Below are positions 39,135 to 47,518 of a DNA stretch of 64,000 nucleotides, one piece after another; within the stretch, counting starts at the first letter, position 1, and every line of letters starts with the position of its first letter. Origin of the DNA: Psychroflexus salis (GTDB taxonomy: Bacteria > Bacteroidota > Bacteroidia > Flavobacteriales > Flavobacteriaceae); the NCBI RefSeq assembly GCF_014640175.1, contig NZ_BMGL01000008.1, positions 124,001 through 188,000 on the forward strand, written 5' to 3'. The position numbers were made by a program, and so were the translations under genes. Under the pieces are notes generated by a model. The model was given only the letters and a program-made list of their open reading frames with translations. It had not been told where the DNA came from and made no database searches.

Positions 39135-39359
39135 CTACTTCCCATCTGCCGAGGTCACCAAAGCGGAGAACTTGTCAAAATCGACAGGTTCTCCTTTTTT
39201 ATACTCCTTCATAGCCTTTGTTATCATTGAGATTACAGAAAATAACAAATTCACTCTTGGGGTTCGAACTTTGTCATTTGACTTGTCGTAACCCATTCCT
39301 TCTGGAAACATCAAATATTGTAACTGTATTTTTTTTACCAAACTCGCAGAATTCCACAT
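39135..39359 (-). pseudogene. 3' remnant of a serine recombinase from an older element
   Basis: 74 residues resembling the C-terminus of large Flavobacteriia serine recombinases (SLVKKIQLQYLMFPEGMGYD, DKVRTPRVNLLFSVI). The catalytic and most DNA-binding domains are missing and the frame upstream is not recombinase-like. The last codons, LVTSADGK, are encoded by the antisense of the tRNA 3' end (GTGACCTCGGCAG). With the intact tRNA the tail would read VTSAGFKPAT, so this gene once abutted the tRNA directly. Confidence 0.6.
39146..39158 (+). repeat. attR: copy of tRNA-Arg 3' end
   Basis: CTGCCGAGGTCAC, identical to tRNA positions 17551-17563. The bases before it (CCCAT) do not continue the tRNA, so this is the displaced copy and the island spans about 17.56-39.15 kb (21.6 kb). 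Confidence 0.85.
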
Positions 39360-39532
39360 ATCACTCAGCTTTGAGCTGTATTTATAAATTTATTTTCTGT
39401 AGATATAATAAGTTATTGTGTGATAAATGAAAATTGAAAATGGATCAATTTTTTTGTTGCTGTTAAATTTATAAACATTAACAACTTTATCTTTATATAA
39501 ATCGTATTTAACTAGGTGTGACCCTAAGTTAT

Positions 39533-39844
39533 TTATATTAATAAACCAATTTTTAGACCTTTATCTATAGCTGCTGAAAAGGTTGTGCTTGCATCTCTAA
39601 TTTGATGATATGTTTTAAGTTTTGAATTATATATTACATAATCTATAAAACCTTCAATAGAAACAGTAATTCTGTAAAAGGTTTTAATTTCGCTGTCAAA
39701 ATCATCTATACTATGAACTTCATTAAAGATAACCGTTACATTTTTAAAAACTTGTTTTTCATAAACTGTTGCGTAATTTAAATTATCTTTCTGGCAAAAT
39801 AAAATAAAAGCAATTAGAAAAATTAAATAGGCTATTAATTTCAT
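39533..39844 (-). CDS. Hypothetical exported protein
   Basis: A 103-aa protein with an N-terminal hydrophobic segment (MKLIAYLIFLIAFILFC) that could be a signal peptide or a weak lipobox ending at Cys17. The mature part is a short beta-rich domain (VTVIFNEVHSIDDFDSEIKT). Not recognised. First intact gene of the right-hand accessory region. Confidence 0.55.
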   Translation of the reverse strand: MKLIAYLIFLIAFILFCQKDNLNYATVYEKQVFKNVTVIFNEVHSIDDFDSEIKTFYRITVSIEGFIDYVIYNSKLKTYHQIRDASTTFSAAIDKGLKIGLLI

Positions 39845-40004
39845 ACATGAAATTTTAATATGAATACCATATAATAGAATGTCGATTAAAAAGGCAAATC
39901 TTACTTACTCCAATCAATATTTTCTTTTTGAGACTCTTGATTTCTGCTAATTATGCCAAGTAAAGTATCCAAGGTTTTTCTCAAATTAGCTCATAATTTC
40001 TGGC

Positions 40005-40541
40005 TCATATTTGATGGGTACAATTAATAAAAACATCACAAATAGGGATGGCTTTAGCGTTCATTCGAGCAAGATGAGCTTCCACTGTTGTAAATATATC
40101 AAAACCTTGATTCAAATTGCCTGAAATTTTACTTGCTTTTATTTGAAAAATATTTTCCCGAAGGATATTCTCTAAAGTATCGATAGGGGTTTTTTCTAAA
40201 TCATATAACTGATTGCGGATGGAATCATAATATAAACCATCAAAAAATTGAATATGTACAAGAGTATTAAACTCTTCGTCAGATTGTTCAATAGCCAATG
40301 AAATGGGTGGCTCAAGATGCTATTCCGAAGCTGATTCATCTTGAAAAAACAGTGATGTTTTGGACTGTACTTTTTCATATAAAAACCTGTTCATTTCTTC
40401 AATTGCCATCTCTGACAATAATAAATCGGATAGATGTGTGGTTGTACCCTCCCGAATAAGCCGTTGAGCGGCTAGTACGATGGCATCATCAAAATGAGAT
40501 AAAAACCGATTGATAGAATCCGCTGTAGGATTGTATATCAA
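40005..40541 (-). pseudogene. Hypothetical gene interrupted by an in-frame TAG
   Basis: The frame reads NPTADSINRFLSHFDDAIVL... to DESASE, hits TAG (40320-40322), and continues in the same frame HLEPPISLAIEQSDEEFN... to the C-terminus CDVFINCTHQI. At the 5' end the only good ATG (MVAKK..., at about 40569) is one A short of being in frame, in a run of eight A. So the gene carries a nonsense codon and probably a homopolymer frameshift. Function unknown. Confidence 0.55.
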
Positions 40542-40695
40542 AGCACTATAAGATTTTTTTTCGCGACCATATTGTAAAACGAATCAGTTGTATTTTATAT
40601 TTAAGCTTTTGAAATTAAAATACAAACTGAATTAATAAAACAAGTTAAATTCAAGCTTTTAAAATTGGGTAAAAAAAATCTTTAACCCATGGTGA

Positions 40696-41196
40696 CTAAC
40701 ATGTACTTTGATTTAAAATCTCCCTATCAATCTCCCAAATATTATCAATTCCTAGTGAAATAATACGATCCATCACATGATCTTGTGTTCTATTTTTTAA
40801 AAGGAAAAAGTTAAATAAATGTGTGAATTCGCTTTCTTTGGTAATATTTGGATTTGGATCAAGATTACCAAAATAAGCTTGTCTAAAATCTTCATTGTTA
40901 TCTAAACGACCTGAAATTAAATCGACAGTTACATCTTCATAAAAATCTATTGCTCCAATAAGCTCTAACTCATAAATGTAACTAAGTGATTTAGATTCTT
41001 CAAAGAATAAATACATATATTCATAACCACCCTCTTCACGATACTGATTTTCAACTACAATCATTTTATCGTCATTTCTTTCTGCATCTAATACTTGAAT
41101 AGAAATCAATTTAAATTGCTCAAAAACTTTTTTACTTATATTATTTAAACGAATATAAAAGCAAGAGTTATATAAAAAGGGGTTGTCAAAGTTCAT
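40696..41196 (-). CDS. Hypothetical protein at the end of the TerY-P-like operon
   Basis: A 166-aa soluble, acidic protein, not recognised; regular alternation of strands and helices (FEQFKLISIQVLDAER, EYMYLFFEESKSLSYIYELELIG). It follows the zinc/TM gene by 26 nt on the same strand and is the last intact gene of the operon-like run. Confidence 0.55.
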   Translation of the reverse strand: MNFDNPFLYNSCFYIRLNNISKKVFEQFKLISIQVLDAERNDDKMIVVENQYREEGGYEYMYLFFEESKSLSYIYELELIGAIDFYEDVTVDLISGRLDNNEDFRQAYFGNLDPNPNITKESEFTHLFNFFLLKNRTQDHVMDRIISLGIDNIWEIDREILNQSTC

Positions 41197-41222
41197 GGAT
41201 TAAAAATTAAGCTTGATAGCTA

Positions 41223-41972
41223 TTAAATGTATTGAAATATTTTATAAGTGAAAAACAAAACAGGTATTTGTTCGTAAAATTTTTCTTTAATATATAAAGG
41301 GATCAAAACCAATAGAAGAAAAGGTTCTTTAATTAAGTTAACTTCTAAACCTTCATCTAAAATACGATCGTCGCTAAAATAACCAACCAATAATTCTTTA
41401 ATTTTAACACGCAAAAAATTATAATATAATATGTAAAAAATAAATACACAAATGATTTCATATAGAACACTTGTAAGGATGGCACAAATCAAAAACACAC
41501 CTATTAAAAAAAGTAAAGCAGATGCTAAATGAGAAATAATACTTTTATACCATAAAGATTTATTCTTTTCCTTTTTTATTTCATTTATATATTGAATTTC
41601 AGCTCTCTTTTTTCTTTCATAACGTGCCTTTTCATCTTTTGTAAATCCATTTGAATCAACCCAGGTATAATCATCTGATTTTTTGTGCTTTATTGCACAC
41701 TCATCACTACAATATTCATATCTTCTGTAATTACCTGCTTTTCGCAAATGCCAATTAACACCATCACTCGGATAATACTTATCACTACAGTAATAGCATT
41801 TTTTTCTTTCATCATAAGTATTGTAGTTTGTTTCATTTTCAAAACGAGATGCATGGCCTCTACAACAAAACAAAAATCTTTCGCGATAACCTTTTACATT
41901 ATAATCAGAATAAATCCAAGTACTATCGTCGTTAGAGTACCTTTTTTTTCCGCACCATTCACATTTATCCAC
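41223..41972 (-). CDS. Zinc-ribbon membrane protein
   Basis: A 249-aa protein. Three or four Cys/His clusters come first: CEWCGKK (4-7), FCCRGHASRFE, CYYCSDKYYPSDG and YCSDECAIKH, a treble-clef/TRASH-like arrangement (CxxC and CSxEC). A charged linker then leads to two hydrophobic segments (about residues 150-200). It is likely a membrane-anchored metal-binding or protein-binding protein. 10 nt downstream of the DUF1566-domain gene, so co-transcribed. Confidence 0.65.
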   Translation of the reverse strand: MDKCEWCGKKRYSNDDSTWIYSDYNVKGYRERFLFCCRGHASRFENETNYNTYDERKKCYYCSDKYYPSDGVNWHLRKAGNYRRYEYCSDECAIKHKKSDDYTWVDSNGFTKDEKARYERKKRAEIQYINEIKKEKNKSLWYKSIISHLASALLFLIGVFLICAILTSVLYEIICVFIFYILYYNFLRVKIKELLVGYFSDDRILDEGLEVNLIKEPFLLLVLIPLYIKEKFYEQIPVLFFTYKIFQYI

Positions 41973-41982
41973 ATTAAATATT

Positions 41983-43059
41983 TTAATTACTAATTAATAT
42001 AATAGTACCTCTTCTTTTATCAAAGGCATTGGCATACTTTTTCCATTCTGATATCTCACCTGTTTGAAAATCTAATACATTCACAAAAAACTTTTTGGGC
42101 TCTGTTGAGGACCAAACAGGAAGCTCTGGAGAAAGATTTAAGGACTCTCGATGCTTGTATAATTGCCCTAATTCAATAATAGAAGGTAAACGCCAATTTG
42201 ATTTATTGTGCAATTTAAATTTATTGAAACTTCCTAAGAAAGATTCGGGATATGTGTGCTCCCCTAATGCACCATAAACAATAGACAATCCCCACTCATT
42301 AGTCGTATTTATATGTACAGCTAATTCTCTATCAATAATAGATGAATATTTAAGGTCACATATAGCCAATAAAGGAAGCAATTGCTGCAGTTGCTGTTGG
42401 TTGTTGCATTTCTCATGAGTACCTTTTTCAACATTAAAAATACTAATTGTATTCGTGTTGGAATCCCTACACCAAAGGAGTTTATATGATTGTAAACGCA
42501 GTTCTTCAGCTTCGCTTTTCAACTCATCTGAAGTGGGATATCTCCAGCTATCCGTTTTTTTAAATTTATACTGATTTAAAAAACCAATGGCCGCTCCGTT
42601 TGAATCACAAAGCATCTTTAAATCCGATGATGTAATTTTGTTGTTTATGGATAATGAATTGGTAACTTTACTATTTACTAAATTATTGGTTATCTGAGCT
42701 CTACCATGTTCTTTGATTTCAGAATCAAAACTATTCTCTATGGTTAAAAACTGCCTGATTTCAATATTTAGACCCTCACAAAAAGCATCAAAAACTTCAT
42801 AAGCCCTATCATCAAAACCATTATTCTCTTTAAACTGGGTTCTTAAATTAAGTACTTCAAATTCATTATTTTGATTTTTAAACTTGTTTAATTTAGTCAT
42901 GAGTTGTGAATCAACAGCATGCATCAAAATAGTGTGATAAGAAGGGTGTAAATCAGGTTGCAAGTCTTTTACAATTGCTAAAACACTTGATTTAAGCAGT
43001 ATATCTTGATCAAAACGACTTAAAAGTTCTTTTAAAATATTGTTGAATTTATTTTGCAT
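41983..43059 (-). CDS. DUF1566 (Lcl C-terminal) domain protein with N-terminal helical module
   Basis: A 358-aa protein. Residues ~1-105 are a helical module shared with the N-terminus of the adjacent gene (NLRTQFKENNGFDDRAYEVFD). The C-terminal two-thirds carry two DUF1566/Lcl-like units: SWRYPTSDELKSEAEEL with LWCRDSN, and NWRLPSIIELGQLYKHR with VWSSTEPKKFF. Lcl-type domains have a C-type-lectin-like fold and often mediate binding. Overlaps the upstream gene by 11 nt. Confidence 0.7.
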   Translation of the reverse strand: MQNKFNNILKELLSRFDQDILLKSSVLAIVKDLQPDLHPSYHTILMHAVDSQLMTKLNKFKNQNNEFEVLNLRTQFKENNGFDDRAYEVFDAFCEGLNIEIRQFLTIENSFDSEIKEHGRAQITNNLVNSKVTNSLSINNKITSSDLKMLCDSNGAAIGFLNQYKFKKTDSWRYPTSDELKSEAEELRLQSYKLLWCRDSNTNTISIFNVEKGTHEKCNNQQQLQQLLPLLAICDLKYSSIIDRELAVHINTTNEWGLSIVYGALGEHTYPESFLGSFNKFKLHNKSNWRLPSIIELGQLYKHRESLNLSPELPVWSSTEPKKFFVNVLDFQTGEISEWKKYANAFDKRRGTIILISN

Positions 43060-44269
43060 CTTGTATTTCTTGAATTTTAATTCTCAACTTTTCTCTTTTG
43101 AGTTGCCAATATTCATTGTAGTTATAATGTTCTATTTCCTCATCAGATTTATAAGGACTCCTTTCAGTTGAAGGATGAACAAGATCAGGTATTAAAATTT
43201 TAGCACTATCAATCAAGCCGTCTTGTAAATAATTGTTGATTTTTTCATATTTTTTCTCAAGCTGAATTGATAACACCTGTGCTTCATCTTCTCTCTCATC
43301 CCTTTCTTCACTTCGATTTAAAGCCCAAAAAACAAGCACGCCTATAGAGATTAATACTAGAGCCCATACTAAGGGAGAATCTCCTTTACTATCCTTTCTT
43401 ACCAGCCAATTGAAAAAGGTTCTAAATGATTGATTTCTTTTTTGTTTCCTAAGTTCTCGAGCTTTAATTTTTTCTAACTCTAACTTTTTTTGCTCCTCTT
43501 GTTCTTTCGCCTCTTGTTCCTTCTTTTTTAGCTCAAGTTCTATTTGCTTAATCTCAAGTTCTTTGTCTTTTTGACTTACAAGTCCTTGATCTTTTTGAAC
43601 AGCTAATACTCTTCTTTGCTCTCTTTCCCTATCAAAGTCGATATCATTTGATTTTTGATATTCTCTCTTTATTATAGATTCCTCTACCCAATCGTATTTT
43701 AGAAGAATTTCTTTATTCTTGGGTTGTATAGCATCAGAATAAGGTAGTGGCTTAAGATTAAAATCCTTGATACATTTAACTAATGATTCAAAAATTTCAT
43801 TTTCTTTTAAACCAAATGATTTACCTTTATTAAAAATGTTAATCATTTCATTTTTTTCTAAGCGCTTATCAGCTATAGCAAGTTCTATTAACTCACTTAT
43901 ATGAATGCCGTTAGCTACTTTTGTTGCCTTGTATTCAAGTGGATTTAAATCTTGTTTTAAGCCTAAACCGAACAAATAAACATCAAAGACCAAAGCCGCC
44001 ATTTTTGGTTCTAAGCCTGTATTGTCAACAAAATCTTGCTTTAAATTGGATACTAATATAGCTTGATTAGAATCATCTTCATCCCTAAGTTTTTTTAATT
44101 TTTCTGGTAAAGTTAGCTCGTCCGCTTTTTTCAATACACTTATAATTCTTTTGTCAATGTTGTTTGCTATATCGTTAAGTACGGCATAAAGGCCCTTTTT
44201 TTCAAAATAACTACTACTGTACTTTGATTTTAGACTTTTAATTTGATCGATAAAGTAATTTATTTCCAT
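43049..44269 (-). CDS. Single-pass membrane protein with coiled coil and shared helical module
   Basis: A 406-aa protein. Residues ~1-110 form a helical module resembling that of the DUF1566 protein (LVSNLKQDFVDNTGLEPKMAALVFD). A second helical region follows (residues 120-190), then a long charged coiled coil (residues ~205-275, Lys/Glu/Gln), one TM helix (PLVWALVLISIGVLVFWAL, about 300-318) and a helical tail. It probably anchors the complex at the membrane (inference). One nt separates it from the DA1-like gene. Confidence 0.7.
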   Translation of the reverse strand: MEINYFIDQIKSLKSKYSSSYFEKKGLYAVLNDIANNIDKRIISVLKKADELTLPEKLKKLRDEDDSNQAILVSNLKQDFVDNTGLEPKMAALVFDVYLFGLGLKQDLNPLEYKATKVANGIHISELIELAIADKRLEKNEMINIFNKGKSFGLKENEIFESLVKCIKDFNLKPLPYSDAIQPKNKEILLKYDWVEESIIKREYQKSNDIDFDREREQRRVLAVQKDQGLVSQKDKELEIKQIELELKKKEQEAKEQEEQKKLELEKIKARELRKQKRNQSFRTFFNWLVRKDSKGDSPLVWALVLISIGVLVFWALNRSEERDEREDEAQVLSIQLEKKYEKINNYLQDGLIDSAKILIPDLVHPSTERSPYKSDEEIEHYNYNEYWQLKREKLRIKIQEIQDAK

Positions 44270-44270
44270 A

Positions 44271-44999
44271 TTATGCGTATTGTTTCATTAAATTTATAGT
44301 TTTTTTCCATCCAGAATTCAAGTATATCGTTTTAACTTTTCGATAGCCTTCTCCATAAACTGGGTCAGGACTTTTTTCCATTTGCTCCAACAAAATAGTA
44401 GAAAATTTGGTGTTTATTTTTTGATACATCGCCATTGCGCCTAGATTACAGAATCCTTCACAAATATCTTTTGGTGGATTAATGTTATGTTGATACTGCC
44501 ATACATGCATGTACTCATGAGCTAGAATACCGGCAAAAAAGGTTTTGGGTAAATTGTCAAGAACAAAAATCTTAAATTGCTTATTACCTCCTGTAGCGAA
44601 ATATTGCGCTAACCCGAAGGTGTCACCCATAGCTTTATTATTCTGCAAATGAATCAGTTTCTGCTTAGAAACGATCTCTATAGGTATTTTTGGTAAATTG
44701 GTAATTCCTACACTTTGCAACACCGATTGAACACGCTGATCTACCCAATTGATAGCTGTATCATTTGCAACAACTGATGGTATGCACACCTCACAAATGA
44801 ACCTTCCATCCTGTAGTTTTTTATGATTTTTATTCAATATTCTTCCACAGCTAAAACAATTTCCATCGATACAACTGAGATGAGCGGTTTGTTCCCAAGA
44901 ATCATAGCCATATTGTCCTAACAATACAACGTCACACACCACACATTTTTTGAATTGTAGTGCATCTGAAACTTGAGCGATGACGTTTTTGAATGACAA
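44271..44999 (-). CDS. LIM domain + DA1-like zinc metallopeptidase
   Basis: A 242-aa protein with two parts. Cys19, Cys22, His40, Cys43, Cys48, Cys51, Cys69 and Cys72 form a complete single LIM domain. The C-terminal part has AHEYMHVW (HExxH, 161-165) and ICEGFCNLGAMAMY (Glu181, third zinc ligand), then DPVYGEGYRKV, matching the DA1-type peptidase domain of plants and bacteria. Plant DA1 is a ubiquitin-activated peptidase (family knowledge). Here it may cleave a partner of the kinase/phosphatase system (inference). 14 nt after the PP2C gene. Confidence 0.8.
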   Translation of the reverse strand: MSFKNVIAQVSDALQFKKCVVCDVVLLGQYGYDSWEQTAHLSCIDGNCFSCGRILNKNHKKLQDGRFICEVCIPSVVANDTAINWVDQRVQSVLQSVGITNLPKIPIEIVSKQKLIHLQNNKAMGDTFGLAQYFATGGNKQFKIFVLDNLPKTFFAGILAHEYMHVWQYQHNINPPKDICEGFCNLGAMAMYQKINTKFSTILLEQMEKSPDPVYGEGYRKVKTIYLNSGWKKTINLMKQYA

Positions 45000-45013
45000 A
45001 ATGAATAATCAAA

Positions 45014-46384
45014 TTAGTTTCCGAAAAATTTATTCAGTAAAGACTCTAAAAAGGATTTTGTCTTTTGATGTTCACTTTCAACTTTTTGAATATTTTGGAT
45101 TTTATTTTGCTTCACTCTTTCAATATTACTTAACTCTCCCTCTAGCTTTTGTTTTTGTGCCTCTATCTCATCTCTTTGTTTTTTGAGATTTACTTGCTTA
45201 TCTTCCTCTGCGAGGATTTTTTCTTTAAATGCTAAAACAGCTGACTGAGATTGATCAAAACTTGATTTGAGTTCATTTAATTGCTCTTCTATAGCTACTA
45301 TTTTATTCAATTTTGAAGCTAGATTAGATTCGTACTCTTTCAATTCTTGTTGTTCTTGCGCCAATTTCTCCTCTGCTTCTTTTAGTTTTTGCTCTGCAGC
45401 TATTTTTTCTTTATTTATTATTTTCTTCAATCCCGCTTCTGGATCTGATAAATTTATCCATCCTGCAAAGGATAAGTCATCCTTTTGCTTGGAGTCCTTT
45501 AAGCTCCAAGCAGGTAAAGCCTCTTTAATCATTTCATAACCTTTTTCATATCCGTTATTAAAAAAGGTTTTAGTAATTAATTCATAATCTTTTGTAATCT
45601 CAGGTATTGTATAAAAATCTAAATCTCCATAACGTCCCTCCATACCGTCTGAACCTATAAATAAAGCGATTAACTTTTTAGTGCCATAAGCAAATCTAAA
45701 ATTATCAAAAGCATTTGATTGACACATAGATGTAGTTGTGCTTCCTTCACATTGTGGATCTTTAGGAATTGGAGCAAAATCATTCATTTCCTCATCGAAA
45801 GCAATACACATTCCATCTCCTAACTGAAATGCAAACCAAAAGTCTTTAGTTTTTAAAAATGCCAATATCGTACAACCATAAGCAATTTCAATTGCTTCAT
45901 TATTGAGAAAATTTAATCTTCTTTTCTCTGAAACACCTTTTTCAATTAAAAAGTCTTCAGATGGCATATTTTCTTGCCAATGTTGGTAAATACCCTCTTG
46001 CCATTTTGATATAATTGACTTGAATAAATGATTAAGTACATCTTCATTTTTAGTTTTATTCGGACTTCTTTTATCTTCAAAAACTGAATCTTTTTTTTGA
46101 TTTAATTCAGTAATTGTTTCCCTAGTTATAAACTCTTCTTGAAATAATGTGTTATCTTGAGCTTCTGCAAAAGTCTTCAGCAACTCCATTGTTCCATTCA
46201 CTAAAATAGTAGAGCCTACATCACTTCTAAAATAATCTTTACTTCCGTGACCATCACTTACAACTCCAATGTAAATTTCGTTTTCACGATCTTCGTAGCT
46301 AATAACAGCATCCTGACATGGTATTCCTTTTTTGACATGGCTTTGACCAATGGTTACTGCGTGAAATGTTCTGATATTTTCCAT
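45014..46384 (-). CDS. PP2C-family protein phosphatase with C-terminal coiled coil (TerY-P triad)
   Basis: A 456-aa protein. The PP2C-like domain has PCQDAV (~22-27), VVSDGHGS (41-48, metal-binding Asp), AFQLGDGMCIAF and FIGSDGMEGRYG. Residues ~305-456 form a long coiled coil. PP2C enzymes reverse Ser/Thr phosphorylation; with the kinase and TerY-like vWA protein encoded upstream this fits the TerY-P triad described for Ter-linked stress systems. The coiled coil could pair with the coiled-coil membrane protein two genes downstream (inference). Confidence 0.82.
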   Translation of the reverse strand: MENIRTFHAVTIGQSHVKKGIPCQDAVISYEDRENEIYIGVVSDGHGSKDYFRSDVGSTILVNGTMELLKTFAEAQDNTLFQEEFITRETITELNQKKDSVFEDKRSPNKTKNEDVLNHLFKSIISKWQEGIYQHWQENMPSEDFLIEKGVSEKRRLNFLNNEAIEIAYGCTILAFLKTKDFWFAFQLGDGMCIAFDEEMNDFAPIPKDPQCEGSTTTSMCQSNAFDNFRFAYGTKKLIALFIGSDGMEGRYGDLDFYTIPEITKDYELITKTFFNNGYEKGYEMIKEALPAWSLKDSKQKDDLSFAGWINLSDPEAGLKKIINKEKIAAEQKLKEAEEKLAQEQQELKEYESNLASKLNKIVAIEEQLNELKSSFDQSQSAVLAFKEKILAEEDKQVNLKKQRDEIEAQKQKLEGELSNIERVKQNKIQNIQKVESEHQKTKSFLESLLNKFFGN

Positions 46385-46407
46385 ATTATTTATTCTAATT
46401 TGTTATA

Positions 46408-47508
46408 CTAAACCCAACCATCATCATTAAAATCGGGGATATTACTGTTTTTTGACAACGTTTCATCATTACCAAATTTTGGAAGGTTATTTTTTTTCGG
46501 AACGCTCTTCATTTCTATTTCCATCTCATTTACCTGAAAAATTAACCCTTCCATCTCTTTCAATTTTATTAGTATTTTTAATGGATCTATTGATTTAACT
46601 TTAGCCCTAGCACACCAAAGTATTTTTGTTTCATGGATAATAGAATATAAAATAGAATCGGATATATTTTCAATGTTCTCTTTAAAATCAAAATCATCAC
46701 CACCGCCAGCCCAAACGGCAAAGCCAATCAAATCTTTCTCAATATTTCCTTGAAAAGCAAAACATTCAATATTACAATCATTAAGATTCCATCCAATTCG
46801 GTTGAAACAATAGTTTGACAGTAAAATTATTTTCCAATTCAATTCTAAATTATTCCACCACTCTCTTTCTGAATTAGAAACAGATACTGCAGCACCTACA
46901 AGTTCATCTATTTGACAATAAATATTTTTAAAAACATTGATGTCGGATAGACTCATTATTGCTTCAGGCGAAATGGTGAGGATTTCAAATAGTTGATGTT
47001 GGTTATCCAGACTATCTCCTAACGAAATTGCAAATTTAAAAGCAAGTCTGTACAACTTATTTCCTTTGAGTTGTTTTTTTACATGACTTACATTTGAAAG
47101 CTCTATGCTATCTCCGTTTAAAAGGAATACAATCGAGGGGGGACCGGCATGTCTCATGTCTTGAGAAAAGAGTTCGTGACTTAAGTTCGAAATCAGTTCT
47201 TGAAGAGCGTTTTCAAGGTTACAATCGCTACTTTCAGGAGAAAAATCCTTGTAAATAAAATCACTGACTGGCACCAAACTCTCATACATCCATTCTGATT
47301 TATCCGAAATTTTTAGAACATTGACATAGATTGATGTTTCACCAGCATAATTTTCTTTGAACGAATCCCTCACCATATCTAGAATCTCTGTAATCTTTGT
47401 TTTAACAATGAGTAGCTTTTCCTCATTAACAGCATTTGAGGCGTCCACCAAAAAGCGTATTTGGTATATTTTTCTTTTCCACTCAACTCTTTCTATTAAT
47501 TCATTCAT
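46408..47508 (-). CDS. von Willebrand factor A-like protein with degenerate MIDAS
   Basis: About 366 aa from the ATG at 47508. This start gives MNELIERVEW, parallel to MNELLERAES of the TerY-like protein, whereas a longer frame starts inside the repeat gene. The vWA strand is IRFLVDASNAV: Asp22 and Ser24 remain but the second Ser of DxSxS is Ala26, so metal binding is doubtful. The C-terminal ~150 residues are unknown, ending in an acidic tail (PDFNDDGWV). Next to PP2C (23 nt). Confidence 0.7.
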   Translation of the reverse strand: MNELIERVEWKRKIYQIRFLVDASNAVNEEKLLIVKTKITEILDMVRDSFKENYAGETSIYVNVLKISDKSEWMYESLVPVSDFIYKDFSPESSDCNLENALQELISNLSHELFSQDMRHAGPPSIVFLLNGDSIELSNVSHVKKQLKGNKLYRLAFKFAISLGDSLDNQHQLFEILTISPEAIMSLSDINVFKNIYCQIDELVGAAVSVSNSEREWWNNLELNWKIILLSNYCFNRIGWNLNDCNIECFAFQGNIEKDLIGFAVWAGGGDDFDFKENIENISDSILYSIIHETKILWCARAKVKSIDPLKILIKLKEMEGLIFQVNEMEIEMKSVPKKNNLPKFGNDETLSKNSNIPDFNDDGWV

Positions 47509-47518
47509 AATACAAATT

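Noticed and set aside
41983-43059. Possible diversity-generating retroelement target
   Set aside because: The lectin-like fold fits, but there is no reverse transcriptase or template/variable repeat pair in the window.
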